DNA of 64,000 bases from Aselliscus stoliczkanus (GCA_033961575.1 CM066733.1:134962421-135026420), one strand, 5' to 3'; positions 1 through 12,880 are shown, counted from the stretch's first letter. A program made the numbers and translations. The notes: a model not told the origin generated them from the sequence alone.

Positions 1-1242
1 ACCTTGCTGCTCAGTTTCCAGAACTCCTGCCCCCCTCTCCCTGCCAGAGTCAATCTGACCCAGCGTGGCTGACGGCCTCAAGGATCCGAAACCCTCTTAT
101 CAGGCAGGATTTCCTAAGGCTCAGAGGTTATCTCCCAGGAGAGGGTCTAGGAACAGGCCTCCTAAAGACAAGCCTTTCTTTGGAATGTGCAGGGTTGAAA
201 CAACCTGGGCCTGCTAAGCTCACCCTTCACTGTGCAGTCATAAATAGCACAGACTGACACTCAACAGATATTTGCTGAAGGAATAATGAATTAGCAAATG
301 GAACATATGAATAAATACTTACAATAACTTCCTGTTACCTCACTTCTCACAGAAAGTTTGTCACATCGATACACCTTGAGAGCTTGGAAGGAAATTATAA
401 AACATAACATTTTCACAGAGGAAAACAATTCCTCTAAAATTAAGTCCTCTTAGCATAAAATTCCAAGCATTTCTTCAAGCAATATTTAAATTTCATTATT
501 ATTGGACTTGGCACGATAATTCTATCTAAATATGTCAGAGGTTTGAAAAATAATTTTGTTTTTGTAATAAATTTCACTTTATTGCAAAGCCCGACTTTCT
601 CAAATTATAATAATAATTCTACCATAATGTTTTCTGAAACATTTAGGAATTCCTTTAGCTTACATTTCAGTAGCATCTTAATCTTCTGAACTTCCTGATG
701 TGGAAATGGCTTTTTATCTAATGTCATAATTTCTTGCAATGTATTCTAGTGGAATAAAAGAATCCTTCAGTAAATGTGATAAGTTTCCAATGTAGAACTC
801 TGCTTTTGGGGCGGGGGGCTTATAACTACATTACCTGATGCTTAGCTTTTGCCATCTGCTCTGCCCACTAATTATAAATAACGGGAGAGGAGCTCACAAA
901 CATATAACATAAAAATGATTTACAATCCCTGTATCTGTTTCCTTCATTAAAAAAATGCTGCTAAGAAGACATTATTATTCATGATTCAGGCACAAATTAT
1001 AAAGTGAACTAGTTATACATGACAGGACAATTTGTTTCCTGGAGTAAAGATTTCCTAAAGCTACTATGATGCGGGGTATGAGTACATTGAAAATTCCATA
1101 GCATTGTCAGCCTTGTGAATTATTTAAGGGATACTGTTTATGGTAGGGCTGACCTCACAGAGATAAACAGTTTCAGCTGCATTCACTTTGTGGTTTGGGA
1201 TGAAAGGAATTGTTAGAAAAAAAAGAGAACAAGATGTGAGGC

Positions 1243-1245
<3 letters not shown>

Positions 1246-1283
<38 letters not shown>
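1246..1283. repeat. (CA)n microsatellite
   Basis: This is an uninterrupted run of about 19 CA dinucleotides, likely length-polymorphic. Confidence 0.97.
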
Positions 1284-1286
<3 letters not shown>

Positions 1287-1504
1287 CTGCAGATTTGCAT
1301 AATCATCATCATAATAAATCCTGCTGTAGTAGAATAAATCTTATTGCAGACAACGAATTTAAGCCCTAATGAAAGCCATAGTCTCATGATATTCATACTC
1401 TTCCTGTTCGGGCAAGTATAAGTCCCTTGCTTTTGGAAAAATCATTTGCTCTGCCCATGGAAGTCAAATACTGGTATAGTAGATTCTATATTAACCATAC
1501 ACTT

Positions 1505-1640
1505 TGGGAATAATAATAATCACCTGGGTGCTTATTAAAATCACACCTTTCTAGGCTCTGTACCTATAGAATATGAGTATGTTTCTGTAGCAGGGAGGGA
1601 GGGGGATATAAAATGTATCTTTCAAATGGGCCAACAGAAA
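1505..1640. mobile_element. hAT-type fragment resembling MER20
   Basis: A segment reading 'aatcacctgggtgcttatta' resembles the conserved part of MER20-type non-autonomous hAT elements. Ends and TIRs are not clear, so the family call is tentative. Confidence 0.35.
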
Positions 1641-2078
1641 ATGTCCTGATCGAATCAGACCATATGGTTATTAGCAATAGGTCTGGGTGTATATTTCCCA
1701 AGAATTCTATGTAATTCGTGGGCAGAGGGAATGGAAGTCATCTCACAGGAATGATTCCCTCTGTCCCTCAGAACCGACAGCACTTCTAGCAAGAGTTTCT
1801 GTCTGGAGGGAACCATCTGCTGTGTCGCAAGGAAGGGCCTTTCAGGGAGAGTGATCAAATGGCCTGGTTTCCCTGGGACTGAAAGGATCCCCACAACACG
1901 GGACTTGCAGTGCAGAAACCTAGTCCTGGGCAAATGGGGATGAGTTGATCACTCTATCACGGGAACCAGGCAAAGTGGCTTTTCCAGAGACTTAGGAGTG
2001 GGAGAAATCAATGAGAAGAAAGTCAGAAAAAAAACTGTATGATTTCCATCCAATCTCTTCTTATCTGAATATATATGT

Positions 2079-2348
2079 TGTTGATTTTCTAAGGCTGCCA
2101 TAACAAAGCGCTACCAACTGTCTGGCTTAAGATAACAGAAGTATATTTTCTCACGGCTCTGGAGGCTGAAAGTCTGAAACCAAGTTGTTGTGCTGGCCAT
2201 CTGAAGGATCTGGGGCAGACTTCTCCCTTGCCTTTTCCTAGCTCCTGGTGGCTGCTGGCAATCCTTGACTTCCCTGGGCTTGAGGCTGCATTGCTCTGAT
2301 CTCTGCTTCCATTGTAACAATGCCTTCTTCTCTGTGTGTGGTGTGGGG

Positions 2349-2386
<38 letters not shown>

Positions 2387-2559
2387 AAATTTCCCTCTAT
2401 TTTCTCTTAAAGACACACCAGTCATTGGAATTAGGGTCCATCCAAATTCCTCATCTTAACTAATCACATCTGCAAAGACCCTGTTTCCAAATGAGGTCCC
2501 ATTCTGAAGTTTCAATGGATGCAAATGGCGGGTGGGGGGCACTAGTTAGCCCATTACAG
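2079..2559. mobile_element. Ancient dispersed mammalian repeat (family not assigned)
   Basis: The stretch from 'ggctgccataacaaagcgct' through 'gttagcccattacag' has the look of a common mammalian interspersed repeat that I have seen many times, but I cannot name its family with confidence. It is interrupted near its middle by a (TG)n tract at 2350-2384. Confidence 0.5.
2350..2384. repeat. (TG)n microsatellite
   Basis: About 17 TG units sit inside the dispersed repeat. The TG-rich stretch upstream from 2333 is imperfect. Confidence 0.97.
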
Positions 2560-3269
2560 CATATAAGATACATTAATGGAAAAAAAACTATTTTTAAAGA
2601 TGGTTCCTAAAGTCCCCTTCAGAGACTACCCTACATAATGTTCCTACTCAAAGAGATTTGCTTACCTGCCCAGTGTTCATGTTGACATCCCCATCCCACA
2701 AGCTCAACACATGGAAAAGACAAACATCGCTTCCCAACACACAAAGATGGGAGCAACTTGGTAACAGTGTCACCATCTGAAATGTTGAATTATGTTTCTC
2801 AGCAACACTGTACCCCTACAGAGTTTTACTGGTGGTTTCTCAAACATGAACTAAGAAATATATACTCAACAAGAAGGCAATGGGGCCTTTTCATATATAC
2901 TTTTGGAGCTTGAGAGGTAAAAAACAGAATGGAATTAACATTTCTTAAGCATTCAGCTCTATTAAGTAGTTCCCATATATTATTTCATTTCAATAACAGT
3001 GAAATAGACTTGAGTAGTTTCAGCTTCCCACTGTCTCTCTTCTCAGGGTTGTTTTAATAGAAGAGGAGCCTCAGTTCTCCTGGACTCTTTTATTCTCAAG
3101 ACCTCCTCACAGGTCAGCAGGGATTGGTTACAATTTCATCGAGCAACTTCTGTCACTCAGAAGAGCAAAGTTTGGTAAAACATGGAAATTAAGGTATTTG
3201 ATGGATTTGTTTCTCTAAGTAGTAACAAAGCTCTCTTCCATTCGTTGTTTAAAATACTGTATTCTAGCG

Positions 3270-3450
3270 GGGTGACCAGTTAGCTCAGTTGGTTAGAGCA
3301 TGGTGCTGCTAACACCAAGGTTGCTGGTTCGATCCCCCCCCCATGGGCCACTGTGAGCTGCACCCTCCTTAAAGGAGCCGACTATGCCATTGTAGCATGA
3401 AAGCAATGTATAGCCAATAAGCATGGCTGTTCCCTTAAAAAAAAAAAAAA
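3270..3450 (+). mobile_element. tRNA-derived SINE (VES-like) with target-site duplication
   Basis: The head contains a pol III A-box region (tagctcagttggttagagc, 3281-3299) and a B box (GGTTCGATCCC, 3326-3336). A tRNA-unrelated tail and a poly-A of about 15 follow. It is flanked by direct repeats AAAATACTGTATTCTAGCG at 3251-3269 and a one-base-longer copy at 3448-3467, which proves retroposition. The head resembles VES-type SINEs of bats. It is not a functional tRNA gene, because the acceptor stem does not close and a poly-A tail follows. Confidence 0.88.
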
Positions 3451-3523
3451 ATACTGTATTCTTAGCGCAAGCCTCAGGGAGCTTTCTCCTTTCAAGTTGG
3501 TTCATCAAGAGGCTGTGAACAAG

Positions 3524-3529
3524 CCTCTC

Positions 3530-3564
<35 letters not shown>

Positions 3565-3596
3565 GTCACTCTCACTCTCGCTCTTTCTCTCTCTCA
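3524..3596. repeat. (CT)n low-complexity tract
   Basis: This is an imperfect CT/CTCT tract followed by a C-rich, CA-rich stretch. It is simple sequence with no sign of coding. Confidence 0.95.
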
Positions 3597-4383
3597 CTGA
3601 CACCCCCCACGCCCCCCCCTTCGCCCCCCTACACACACACAGATGGTACGTTCTCTCCTTTCCTCAGCTCCCAAAGGAGTTCAGTGTCAATTGTACTTAC
3701 CACCTCTCCTACATAGCTTGATCCCAAAGCCATCACTGCTTAATACAGAGCACTGGAAAAAGGAGCCAGAGGCAGGGAGCATCTCATCCACGTGGGAATC
3801 CATATTTGGGGAGGCAGGAACAAATCGCCTCTTTAGTAAGGGTCCCTGGAGAACAAGACTCCAGGGATGTGCTGGGGCATACGAGGAGATTCAGAGAGAA
3901 GTCGGAGGCACTGAGTCTGTGACCGGGGAGTTGCGAAGATGGGGTGTAAGGGCCAAGGAGGGGAGATGTCCTTGGAGAAAGAATTGAGAGGGAAGTGCAA
4001 GACTGTATATACCAGTGCACGCTTAAAGTGCACTGCGTGCATGCACCTGAGAAAACTGCTGCCAAAAATAGTCCTGGGGCAAGGAGCCGTCCAGCTCCTA
4101 TAAGAACTCCTTTTTGCTCAGGCAGCCTGGGGTGTGGGGGTGTGGAGGTGGCAGCTCTCAGCTGCTACAAACTGCAGAAGCACGGATTTCCACCCCTGCC
4201 TGGTTCCCAAGTGGCAAGAACTGCAGCAGTCACCACCTGAAATAGTAATACATTAATTATCTCAGTGGCATTGTGTCTACAGAACCCTGTACTTCGCAGA
4301 GCTTATTGAGTGAAGTATTGTAAACCTTCATTTAACTTTGCAAACAGTTTATGTATGTTTTCGCTAAGATTGCAGAAGATTCT

Positions 4384-4489
4384 TTTTTTTTTTTTGAGGG
4401 CAATTTTACTGGCCCTCATATGTGGGACCAAACTGGGGCCGCTGGCTTCCCAAGCCAGCACTTAACCACCGTGCCACTCGGCCGGCCCC
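4384..4489 (-). mobile_element. Short-form tRNA-derived SINE (minus strand)
   Basis: Reading the minus strand, a head beginning ggggccggccgagtggcac runs about 95 bases to a poly-A. The duplicated target is AGAAGATTCTTT at 4374-4385 and AAAAGATTCTTT at about 4490-4502. This is the short form of the SINE family also seen at 12365, 41531, 49468 and 59032. Confidence 0.87.
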
Positions 4490-5309
4490 AAAAGATTCTT
4501 TCTTTAATGTATGGAGTGAAAACGTTCCCTAAATCACAGTCGGCTGAACTTCTTGGAAGGACATGATAGTAGCTCATTCTGACACATCTTTATGTGACTC
4601 ACAGGAAAAATAGATCAAGTATGAGGAACTTCTGATCATTTCTTTTTCCAAATATGAACTAAGTCATGGTTTTCAAAATTGAATTTGTAAAAGGTTATGT
4701 TACGATGTTTTCAAACATACCTAAGAAATCGACATGTAATTTCATAAGGATTTTTCTGGTTTTTATATGTGGCAATAACTTTCCAACATGTTGTTGAAGG
4801 AAAGACAACTACATACAGGTGAACTTATATAAACTTTGGGCCCCAGGTATAATAAGTAGTTGAGAGATGACAATAATAGAGCTTCCCAAGGTTAGAGCAT
4901 TGGTTCAAAAAGTCAGGATTCCTGGGTTCTCACTCAAAATCTCTGGTAACTAGCCATGTAAACGAAAACTTCCTTTACATGCTTCTGCCTTAGAAGGCTT
5001 TTCTGTAAGATAAATATATTCAGCCAAGTCATTTTCCTATGGGCCTTCCAAACCCCAGTTGAATTTTCATTCTGACTTTTCTCACTCATTCTCACTGGAA
5101 ATTGCCAGAGACTAATAAACAATCCCACATTTTCTTTTAAGTAGCAACAGAAAGGAGAAACAAGAATCATTAAAAGTGTTGTGGACTTTAAGGCTGATTT
5201 CTTTTTGATTTTGGTTTTTATAGCAATATGCACAGCTAATTAAATTTGAGAAAATATTTCCCTTTAATTTGATCACAGATCTCACAAATTCCCTTTACTG
5301 TCTTATTAA

Positions 5310-5584
5310 AAATTTGAAAAAAAAATTTTTTCACCCATTTCTCCCAGACCCTCCCACCCCACCCCCACCCCAGCCCTCACCTCTGGCAACCACCAAACTG
5401 TTCTCTGTATCTATGAATCTGAGTTATTTTTTTTTTTTGATTCCACATGTAAGAGAGATCATACAATATTTGTCTTTCTCTAACTCATTTCACCTGTATG
5501 ATAATGGCCTTGAGCTCCACCATGTTGTTTCAAAAGGCAAGATTTCATTCTCTTTTATAGCTGAATAATAATCTATTGTAGATA
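5310..5584 (-). mobile_element. L1 3'-end fragment (minus strand), left half, split by a mariner
   Basis: The C-rich 'ctctggcaaccaccaaactg' stretch and the following 'gattccacatgtaagagaga' are typical of the 3' end of mammalian L1 read antisense. The same pattern recurs at 33.4 and 40.5 kb. The fragment breaks at TA 5583-5584, where the mariner begins, and appears to resume at 6148. Confidence 0.75.
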
Positions 5585-6147
5585 CATGAGGTTGGACAAT
5601 TAGGTTCATGAACTGATCCTAGAAAAGGTGCTACATACCTCATTGCTGAATATCACTACGGTCACCTTCGAAGTTCTCCCCTTGGGAAGCTATGCCCTGA
5701 TGCCAGTGCCTAGTCCACCCTTCCAAGCAATTTTGGAACTCTTTCTGGAATGGCCATCAGAGCTGTCGTCATATTACTCTTGATGTCCTAATGTCATCAA
5801 AATGTCTTTTCTTTCAATATTTCCTTTATCTTTGGGTAAAGAAAGAAGTCATTGGGGACCAGATCAGGTGAGTAAGGATACAGTTATTTGATCACTGGCT
5901 AAAAACTCCCTCACAGACAGTGCCATGTGAGTTGGTGCATTGTCGTGATGCAAAAGCCATGAATTTGTTAGTGAAAAGTTCAGGTCGTGTAACATTTTCA
6001 AGCAACCTTTTCAGGATTTCCAAATAGTAAACTTGCTTAACTATTTGTCCACTTGGTACAAACTCATAACGAATAATCCCTTTGATACGAAAAAAGGTTA
6101 GCAACATCATTGCAACAAATTCTTGAACTTAATTGTCAAACCTCATA
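5585..6147 (-). mobile_element. Internally deleted mariner-family DNA transposon
   Basis: The ends are inverted repeats of about 28 bases: CATGAGGTTGGACAATTAGG from 5585, and its near-complement ending at 6147. Both are bordered by TA (5583-5584 and 6148-6149), the target site of Tc1/mariner elements. On the minus strand, 5892-6110 encodes a recognisable mariner transposase piece (IKGIIRYEFVPSGQIVKQVY and YLEILKRLLENV). At 563 bases the copy is less than half the usual 1.3 kb, so it is a dead internal deletion. The DDD catalytic core is incomplete. Confidence 0.88.
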
Positions 6148-7166
6148 TACTCCTACATATACACATCTACACACATAGATATATTATGGTATGAGAAAGG
6201 CTGTTTATTAAAATTTTATTGACCAGCAGGTGTCAACGGGGTTGTTTATTGTTTATAATGTTATGTATAATTTATAAGTAACTTTAACTTTGTATGATTC
6301 CTTTTCCTTGACAACTTCATTTAAGTTATAATTGCCTTAATAATTTGGAACTCCAATTTTTGTCTTCCCAAGCCCTGAGAACTCTGACATCTGTAGGCCA
6401 CCATTTTCAACTTGGCCTGTATGCACTGCAATGTAAGCTGGCAAATGCTCCAAGGGAAAATCCAGCGGAGAACATATGGGTCACTTCTGTGCATTACCCT
6501 TCAATCCAGCATCTGGCCCTTCTGGTCCTGGCTGCTTTGGTTGTTTTTGATGCCTTTAAACAGTTGTTTTTGATTTTTTAATCCGGTTTTATAATTATTT
6601 TCAACAGTAAAGTTGTTCTAATACAAGGTGCTATAGCATAGCCGAAAGCAAAAGTCCAGTTGTATCATATTTAAGTGTATATTAATTACTACTAAAATAG
6701 AGAAATGTTTTGTGAATAAAGGAATCATTTTTCCATGTTAATAATTATTAATATTATCTAGTTCGGGGTATTTAAATTTTTCCTTAAATAAGGGTATACT
6801 ATAATTTACACTACATTTTACAAATTATTTAAAATGTATTAACAATAATTATTTACTTTTTTAAACGTCCAAGATCACAAATAATTTATAAACCATATTC
6901 AAATTAAGTATTATTTTTCTAGGCTGAGTTTAATGCAAAATTGAATTTCATCCAAAAATACATTTATTTTACTTTCAGATTACACTGGTGCATATTTGGG
7001 TCAGACTTGTTATTGCAAACAAGTTTCTTTAGTATCCTGGGAATTAGACATCAGAGTAAGTGAAAAGATCAGTGATTTGAAAATCAGGTAAAACAAGCTC
7101 TAAAGGGAGATTGGAGCAGGAAATATGGATTTAGCATCATCAACCTTGGAGGTCGGGGTTGAAGTA

Positions 7167-7484
7167 CAGTTGACCCTCCAACAATGTGAGTTTGAATTGC
7201 AAAGGTTGACATATATGCAAATTTTTTTCAATAAATACTTGTAGTGCTTTTGATCTGTGGTTGGGAGTCTGTGGATGCCGAGGGCTGACTGTGTGCAGTG
7301 ATCTATGCCTATTTACATAGGCAACTTGAGCATCTGCAGATTTTGGTATTTGAGGGGTCCTGGAACCTATCCCTTGGAGATACCCAGGATCAACTTAAGT
7401 TTTGGGGATTCAGAACTTACACATAGATTTTCCACTGTGTGGGAGTCAGCGTGCCTCACCACTGCATTGTTCAAGGGTCAACTT
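7167..7484. mobile_element. Tigger/MER2-like DNA transposon relic
   Basis: The left end CAGTTGACCCT at 7167 follows TA (7165-7166). The right end reads AGGGTCAACTT near 7474-7484, its inverted repeat. Internal text such as 'gaggggtcctggaacctatc' is typical of non-autonomous pogo/Tigger elements. The right-hand TA is mutated. There is no coding capacity. Confidence 0.75.
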
Positions 7485-9589
7485 AATAGCAAATTCATTA
7501 GATATTACCAGATTTGAAAAGTTTGCTGAATTGGGATTGCTTCCCAAATGTCCATAAACAGGAACTGCTTGGGCCCTCAACACTACAAGAAACCACCTAT
7601 GTATCCTTACTCACCTCTCTTTCCCATTTCCAAACTTTTGGTCCTCTATCTATTCTCCTCTCATACTCACCGAGTGTCTTCTTGTTTCACAAGGAAAACA
7701 GAAGCCATCCGATGTGGTTCCCACAAATTCCTCTCTCCACATCAACAAATTAAACACTATCAAAACCCAGCCTTCTTTCTTCTTCTGCTTGTCCGTAGAT
7801 TAGCCTTCATCCCCTAACTGGGACACTGACTCCATCTAGACTCAATACCATCTTTCCCATCTCCTTAGGATGCTTGTTTCATTCTTTAGACTGGTTGTCT
7901 ACTACCTTTTCAATTTCTGCCTTTATGTCTTCTTCCTTTCACTGTATAAACCTACTTCCCACCAATAGGCTCTTTAATCTCAAATCTCCTGCTGGTCTTG
8001 TGTTTTTCAAATTTCAGGTATCTACCCATAGTCTTTTTTGGAAATGAAGTAGTGTGGAACCTATGATATCAGAATGCAACACATATATTCTAAGCTTGAG
8101 TCATCCACATTGCAGCAAATACTGGGGACAACTGAGTGGAGTGACAGCTGGTGGAGGGGATGTAATGACTCTATGCATTGGCTGGGAGCCAGCCAGCCAT
8201 TCGCTCTTCTGTTCATGGTTGTCTCATTTGATTTTCTGAATTTGATCATAATTGTAACAAAAAATTTAAAGCTATAGAGTACTATTTATGCCAATGTAAT
8301 TTGCAGTTAATTATGAAGGAAGTTTAGAAGAATGTGCCCCACTGTTGGCAAAGGTATTAAGACGTCCCATCAAGTTTTGGTTATAAAAGAGTAACTTTCA
8401 ATGTGTTTTGAATTAGGAATAACCATTAGGCATTTTTGACTTTGCAATAACTGTACATTTTAATCCATCTTCTATAAATTATCCTTAAAAGTATTTAATT
8501 AGAAGAAATAAGAATGATGATGTGAAAAACACAGAAGCATGTTCTAGTTGAACTGCTAGATTTGGAACAGTAAATAATGACAACATTGGAAAAATATGTT
8601 TCTTCTAATCAATAAATTTTAAAATTTGAGCTATTATCCAAGAAAAAAATAAATGCGAACCTTTTTAATAAAGATTAAGAATAGCTTGTAAAATGCTCAA
8701 AACCACTGAAAATGTGTTATTTGCAATGGTATTCTTGCAAATGAAAACTTAAAATCTTACAGAAAAATAAAAGCAGCACTTGGAAATACAGCAAGACAAA
8801 CTTATTGTTAAGGCTCTCAAATATTTTCAAAGAAAGAAAGAAAAAAACAAAACAAAACATAAATGTGTCAACACTATTACATGTAGGTTAATGAGAAAAT
8901 ATTACTATCATATTTAGTTAAATATGTGTGGCAAAAGAGAAAACTACTAATATAGTTGCTGAAAAAATATTTCTTGGTATATACATGAATATGATGTATA
9001 TTCATGGTATATGGTGAACATGATTCTTGATGAGAAATCAGCTGAGAAATTTAAAAACTGTAACTTTAAGTGATAACACAATCTCTTGACAAATTTTTGG
9101 TTCTACAGAATATACAAAATAGAATTAATACTTATTAGGTAGATATGAGCAGACATGGGCTGTGTGATTCCTCTCAATGAGAGCACTAATATTTATATTA
9201 TTTATTCATAAGTTACTAGCACTTTCAGTTTATACCAAATATATATAACAAGACAATTTTTATAAAGGATTTATTGTGTCTTTTAAATTTAACCTGATAT
9301 AATTGGTTTACATAACTTGATAGAGTTGGAAAAATACATTATTTGAAAAACAAATTAAACTAGTATAAATTGTAATGGGATTCAAGTGATTCAGAAGTAA
9401 ATATGACCAGGAAACATAGCAGAGTAATTTGAAATTCTAGAAACTACCATCTATAATACTATTTGGAATACTGTTCCATATATTGTAAAGATTTGGTATC
9501 CTAAGAATTCTACTGAATCTCTTGAACTTGAAAACAAAAGTAGTGATGGTTGTTTAATTTCATTAAGAGAAACTTTACTTTTTGATGTT

Positions 9590-10030
9590 TTGTTCAGAAA
9601 CTGGAGCTGTGGCAGAGCTCAGTGGTTACCCACCAAATCCTCCTCCCTCTGAGGAACAGAGGTGTGGTGGGGCCCTGGGGGCTCAGATGGGTTCTTTTGT
9701 GCCCAAGTGTGTCTCTGCAACTGTCTTCACCAATGGAATAAGAGAAGGGATTTGTGTGGCTTCTACATTGGAGGCGTGGACCCATCTACTCTCTTTTCCT
9801 CTTTCTATGAACACAGTTTGCCTAGGACCCATCTTTGAATACACCAGTGGAACAGCTTCCTAAGGGATGATGGAGAAGTAAGATGTAGGGTACATGGTCC
9901 TTGAATGACTTCCTGGAAGTGCCGTACCAACCCAGACCATTGACCCAGGACTCAATTTAAGTGACAAATAGCTCTATGTTCTATATAGTACCATATTGTT
10001 GGGTCTTTGTCAAAGCAGTTTAGTCTTTCC
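9590..10030. other. Possible old LTR-like repeat
   Basis: The end of this stretch ('attgttgggtctttgtcaaa') recalls the 3' end of old mammalian LTR elements. No LTR pair, primer-binding site or internal gene is visible. The call is weak. Confidence 0.25.
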
Positions 10031-10776
10031 ACTGTCTGATATACACATATACATTATAACATCCTGGAGTTATTGATTGTTATGAGGAAAATACTAACTA
10101 AGCCATATGAACTCAAGATTGGGATTCACAATTTTTATTTCGTTTAAAAGCAATTTCATTTAGCAAACACTTTTGAGATGATAGTTCAGAAACAAAATTG
10201 GCATATGCATATATAGCTCATACTTTTTTATATTTAGAATTAACTGAATTTGGATCTACAGGGAAAGAGTAACAATACATTTCAAAATGTTCACTATATG
10301 CAACAGTTACAAAATACATTTTAAGTAATCACAATGGTTACTATGTGTTCTTAACACTTTGCAATACAGAAAGAGAACATGCTTAATGAGGACACTTTGA
10401 ATGGAATAAAATTAAAGATATTAATGATATTGCAAGTCTGTTTTAAACTTCCAACATATCCAAAGAAGAAATTTGAAATATCAAAGAAAACCATTTGTAT
10501 ACAACATCCATTGTTTTTCAGAACCCTAAATCCACATATGAATTAAAGATGATGCTCAAAGAAAAAAATGAATACTAATGCTTTGTTATTAAAATCCATT
10601 GAAGAATGATTATAAGTTTATAGCCATTTTAGATTAAGATTAAAGATGAATTTGATAAAATTTGCAATTTCAGTTGCTAAGTACAGCAGTATATTGTTAT
10701 TAATAGCATCCTCAGCAACTTATTTGTGTGAACCAGAATTTTTAACCAACATAATTAAAAACAGTGGGAAGAAATA

Positions 10777-10908
10777 CCTGGGGTGCCAAAAAAAAATGTA
10801 TACATATGACTTGTACTCATTTTCTGTTATTGGTGTGTACTGAGTATTACAATTTTAATAATTTTTTTTCCTTTCTTAAAATGTGTATACATTTATTGGC
10901 ACCCTTTG
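10777..10908. mobile_element. 132-bp MITE with mariner-like ends
   Basis: The inverted ends GGGTGCCAAAAAAAAATGTA (left) and the complement of ATGTGTATACATTTATTGGC plus ACCC (right) pair over about 25 bases. The element is bordered by TA at 10775-10776 and 10909-10910. It has no coding capacity. Confidence 0.78.
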
Positions 10909-11683
10909 TAGACATCAAAGCACAAAACACCTGGGTTGTGTATGTAATATTGTCCTCATGTCTCAAGCCTGAAAAGAAGTTAAGACCAGGCAAGCATACC
11001 TGCAACAATGAATAAAATCATAATAGTAACTTTATTTAACAGTATTGCTTTATAAATAAAACTTTTGTTTCAATTTTTTCATTTTTTTCTATACATGTAT
11101 CTATGTGTATCCTGGGTAGTGGTGAAAAAGGTATTTTCTACTGTGAGTTGATCTTAAAAAAAAACCAAAGGTGTTTTAATGGTTCTACTCTCACTTTTTT
11201 CACAGCCAGCATCTTGAGTAGATTGTTTACATGTGTGTTTCTACCTGCTCTTAACCCACTGCAACCAGCCTCTGCCCTCATTATTCTTCTGGGGAAGGCT
11301 TTCTAACTAAGTTATCATATCCATTAGATCCTTTTCTGTGTTTATCTTTGTCGGTTCTGTTGCCATTGACCTTGTTGTTTGATTACTTACTTTTATTTAA
11401 TTTTTCCACCACTTAAAAAAAAATAACACTTTGCAATTATGAAAGTAAAAATGTTGAAGGGAAAAATAAACTCAACTGTAACTCCATCAGAAATAAACAC
11501 TGTTTATATTTTGTTTATTTTCCAATTATGTATGTATGTATTTTATACTTACATGTACATCCACATCAAATATTTAAATAATAAAATTGAAATCATTTAA
11601 TACACAGAATGTTTACAATTTTCTTATTTAACTACATAGTAGAAACCACTTTTCATGTCATTCAATATTCCTCTCCCACATTA

Positions 11684-11995
11684 TTTTTTTTTTTAAATTT
11701 TGTTGGGGAATTAGGGAAGGGGAACAGCCAAGTTGTTGTTCTTCAATCTTAGTTGTGGAAGGCACAGCTAGCTCAACTCCAAGTCCAGTTGCCATCCGGG
11801 AGCAGCCCACCATCCCATGCGGAAGTCAAACCGGCAACCTTGTTGTTAGGAGCACATGCTCTCACCAGCTGAGCAACCCGTCAGCCTGTTGGCAGCTCTG
11901 CTTCTGCGCAGCTCACTGGCCCATGGGGAAATCCAACCAAGGACACTGTTACTTAGAGAGCGTGCTCTTAACCAACTGAGCCACTCCGCTGGCCC
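11684..11995 (-). mobile_element. Dimeric tRNA-derived SINE (minus strand)
   Basis: On the minus strand two tRNA-like modules lie in tandem. The first is at about 11995-11925 (gagtggctcagttggttaag) and the second at about 11886-11810 (ggttgctcagctggtgagag). A tail follows, containing GAAGAACAA, ACAACTTGGCTGTTCCCC and a poly-A. The tail matches the 3' module of the long SINEs at 12881, 46915, 47791 and 60497. The flanks CTCTCCCACATTATT and CTCCCATACTATT look like a decayed target duplication. Confidence 0.82.
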
Positions 11996-12364
11996 TCCCA
12001 TACTATTCTTAAAGGCTGTATGCTCTATAGTACACTGCTTTATGAATACATACATCATAGGTTATCTTCCATTTCTCTATTATTGTCCATTTATTTAATT
12101 AGTTTTCAATTTTTAAAAAATAATTGAATAACACATTGAAATCCTTGTAGAAAAATCTGTATTCACTTGCATAATCATTTTCTCAGGATGAGTTCCTAGA
12201 AGTGGGATTGCTGGGTTGGAGCCTTGTCTATGCTGTGTACACATCCAGAATCCCTTCAAAATAGATGTACCAAGTTACCCTTCCTCTGGCACCCATGACA
12301 TAACAAGACCCAACTGGCCAGCTTCTTACTAACTAGGTAATAGTATTTAAAATCTCTTAGCCAA

Positions 12365-12474
12365 GGGGCTGGCTGTGTGTCGCGGTGGTTAAGGGCTGGC
12401 TTCGGAAGCCAGCGGCCCCGGTTCAGGTCCCACATATGAGGGCCAGTGACACTGCCCTCAAAAAAAAATAAAAT
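12365..12474 (+). mobile_element. Short-form tRNA-derived SINE with 16-bp target duplication
   Basis: The head is ggggctggctgtgtgtcgcg, with a degraded B box near 12418-12428 (CCGGTTCAGGT) and an A-rich tail. The exact duplication AAAATCTCTTAGCCAA lies at 12349-12364 and 12475-12490. Confidence 0.92.
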
Positions 12475-12880
12475 AAAATCTCTTAGCCAATTTGATTGAT
12501 TTAAAAAAAATCTCATTTTATTTAAAAGTTTGTGCTCTTATGATAAGTATGGGGCTTCAATATTTTCTGGTCTTTCTTCCTCTGTGAACTGACTTCACAT
12601 TCATTGCTCTTTTTTTTATAGCATACATCTTTTTTTTAAAAAAAATACTTTGTAAAAGATTCTTTTAAAACAGCTATTCAAATTTTTTATCTCTGAGATA
12701 GTTATATTTTTTTCTAGTTTATATCTTAAGTAAATTTGTTTTTAATTAAAAGATAAATAACTTTAAAAGAGTAAAAAATATAAATACACATAAAATTAAA
12801 AGGTGATTTACTCTCTTTTCTCCTTCAATCCACCCTTCAGGGTGTCATTTGCTTTTTAATTTTTTTTTAATCAAACTTTT

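Noticed and set aside
3281..3336. tRNA gene suggested by A and B boxes
   Set aside because: It is followed by a tRNA-unrelated tail and poly-A and flanked by target duplications, so it is a SINE. The same applies to the other tRNA-like heads in the window.
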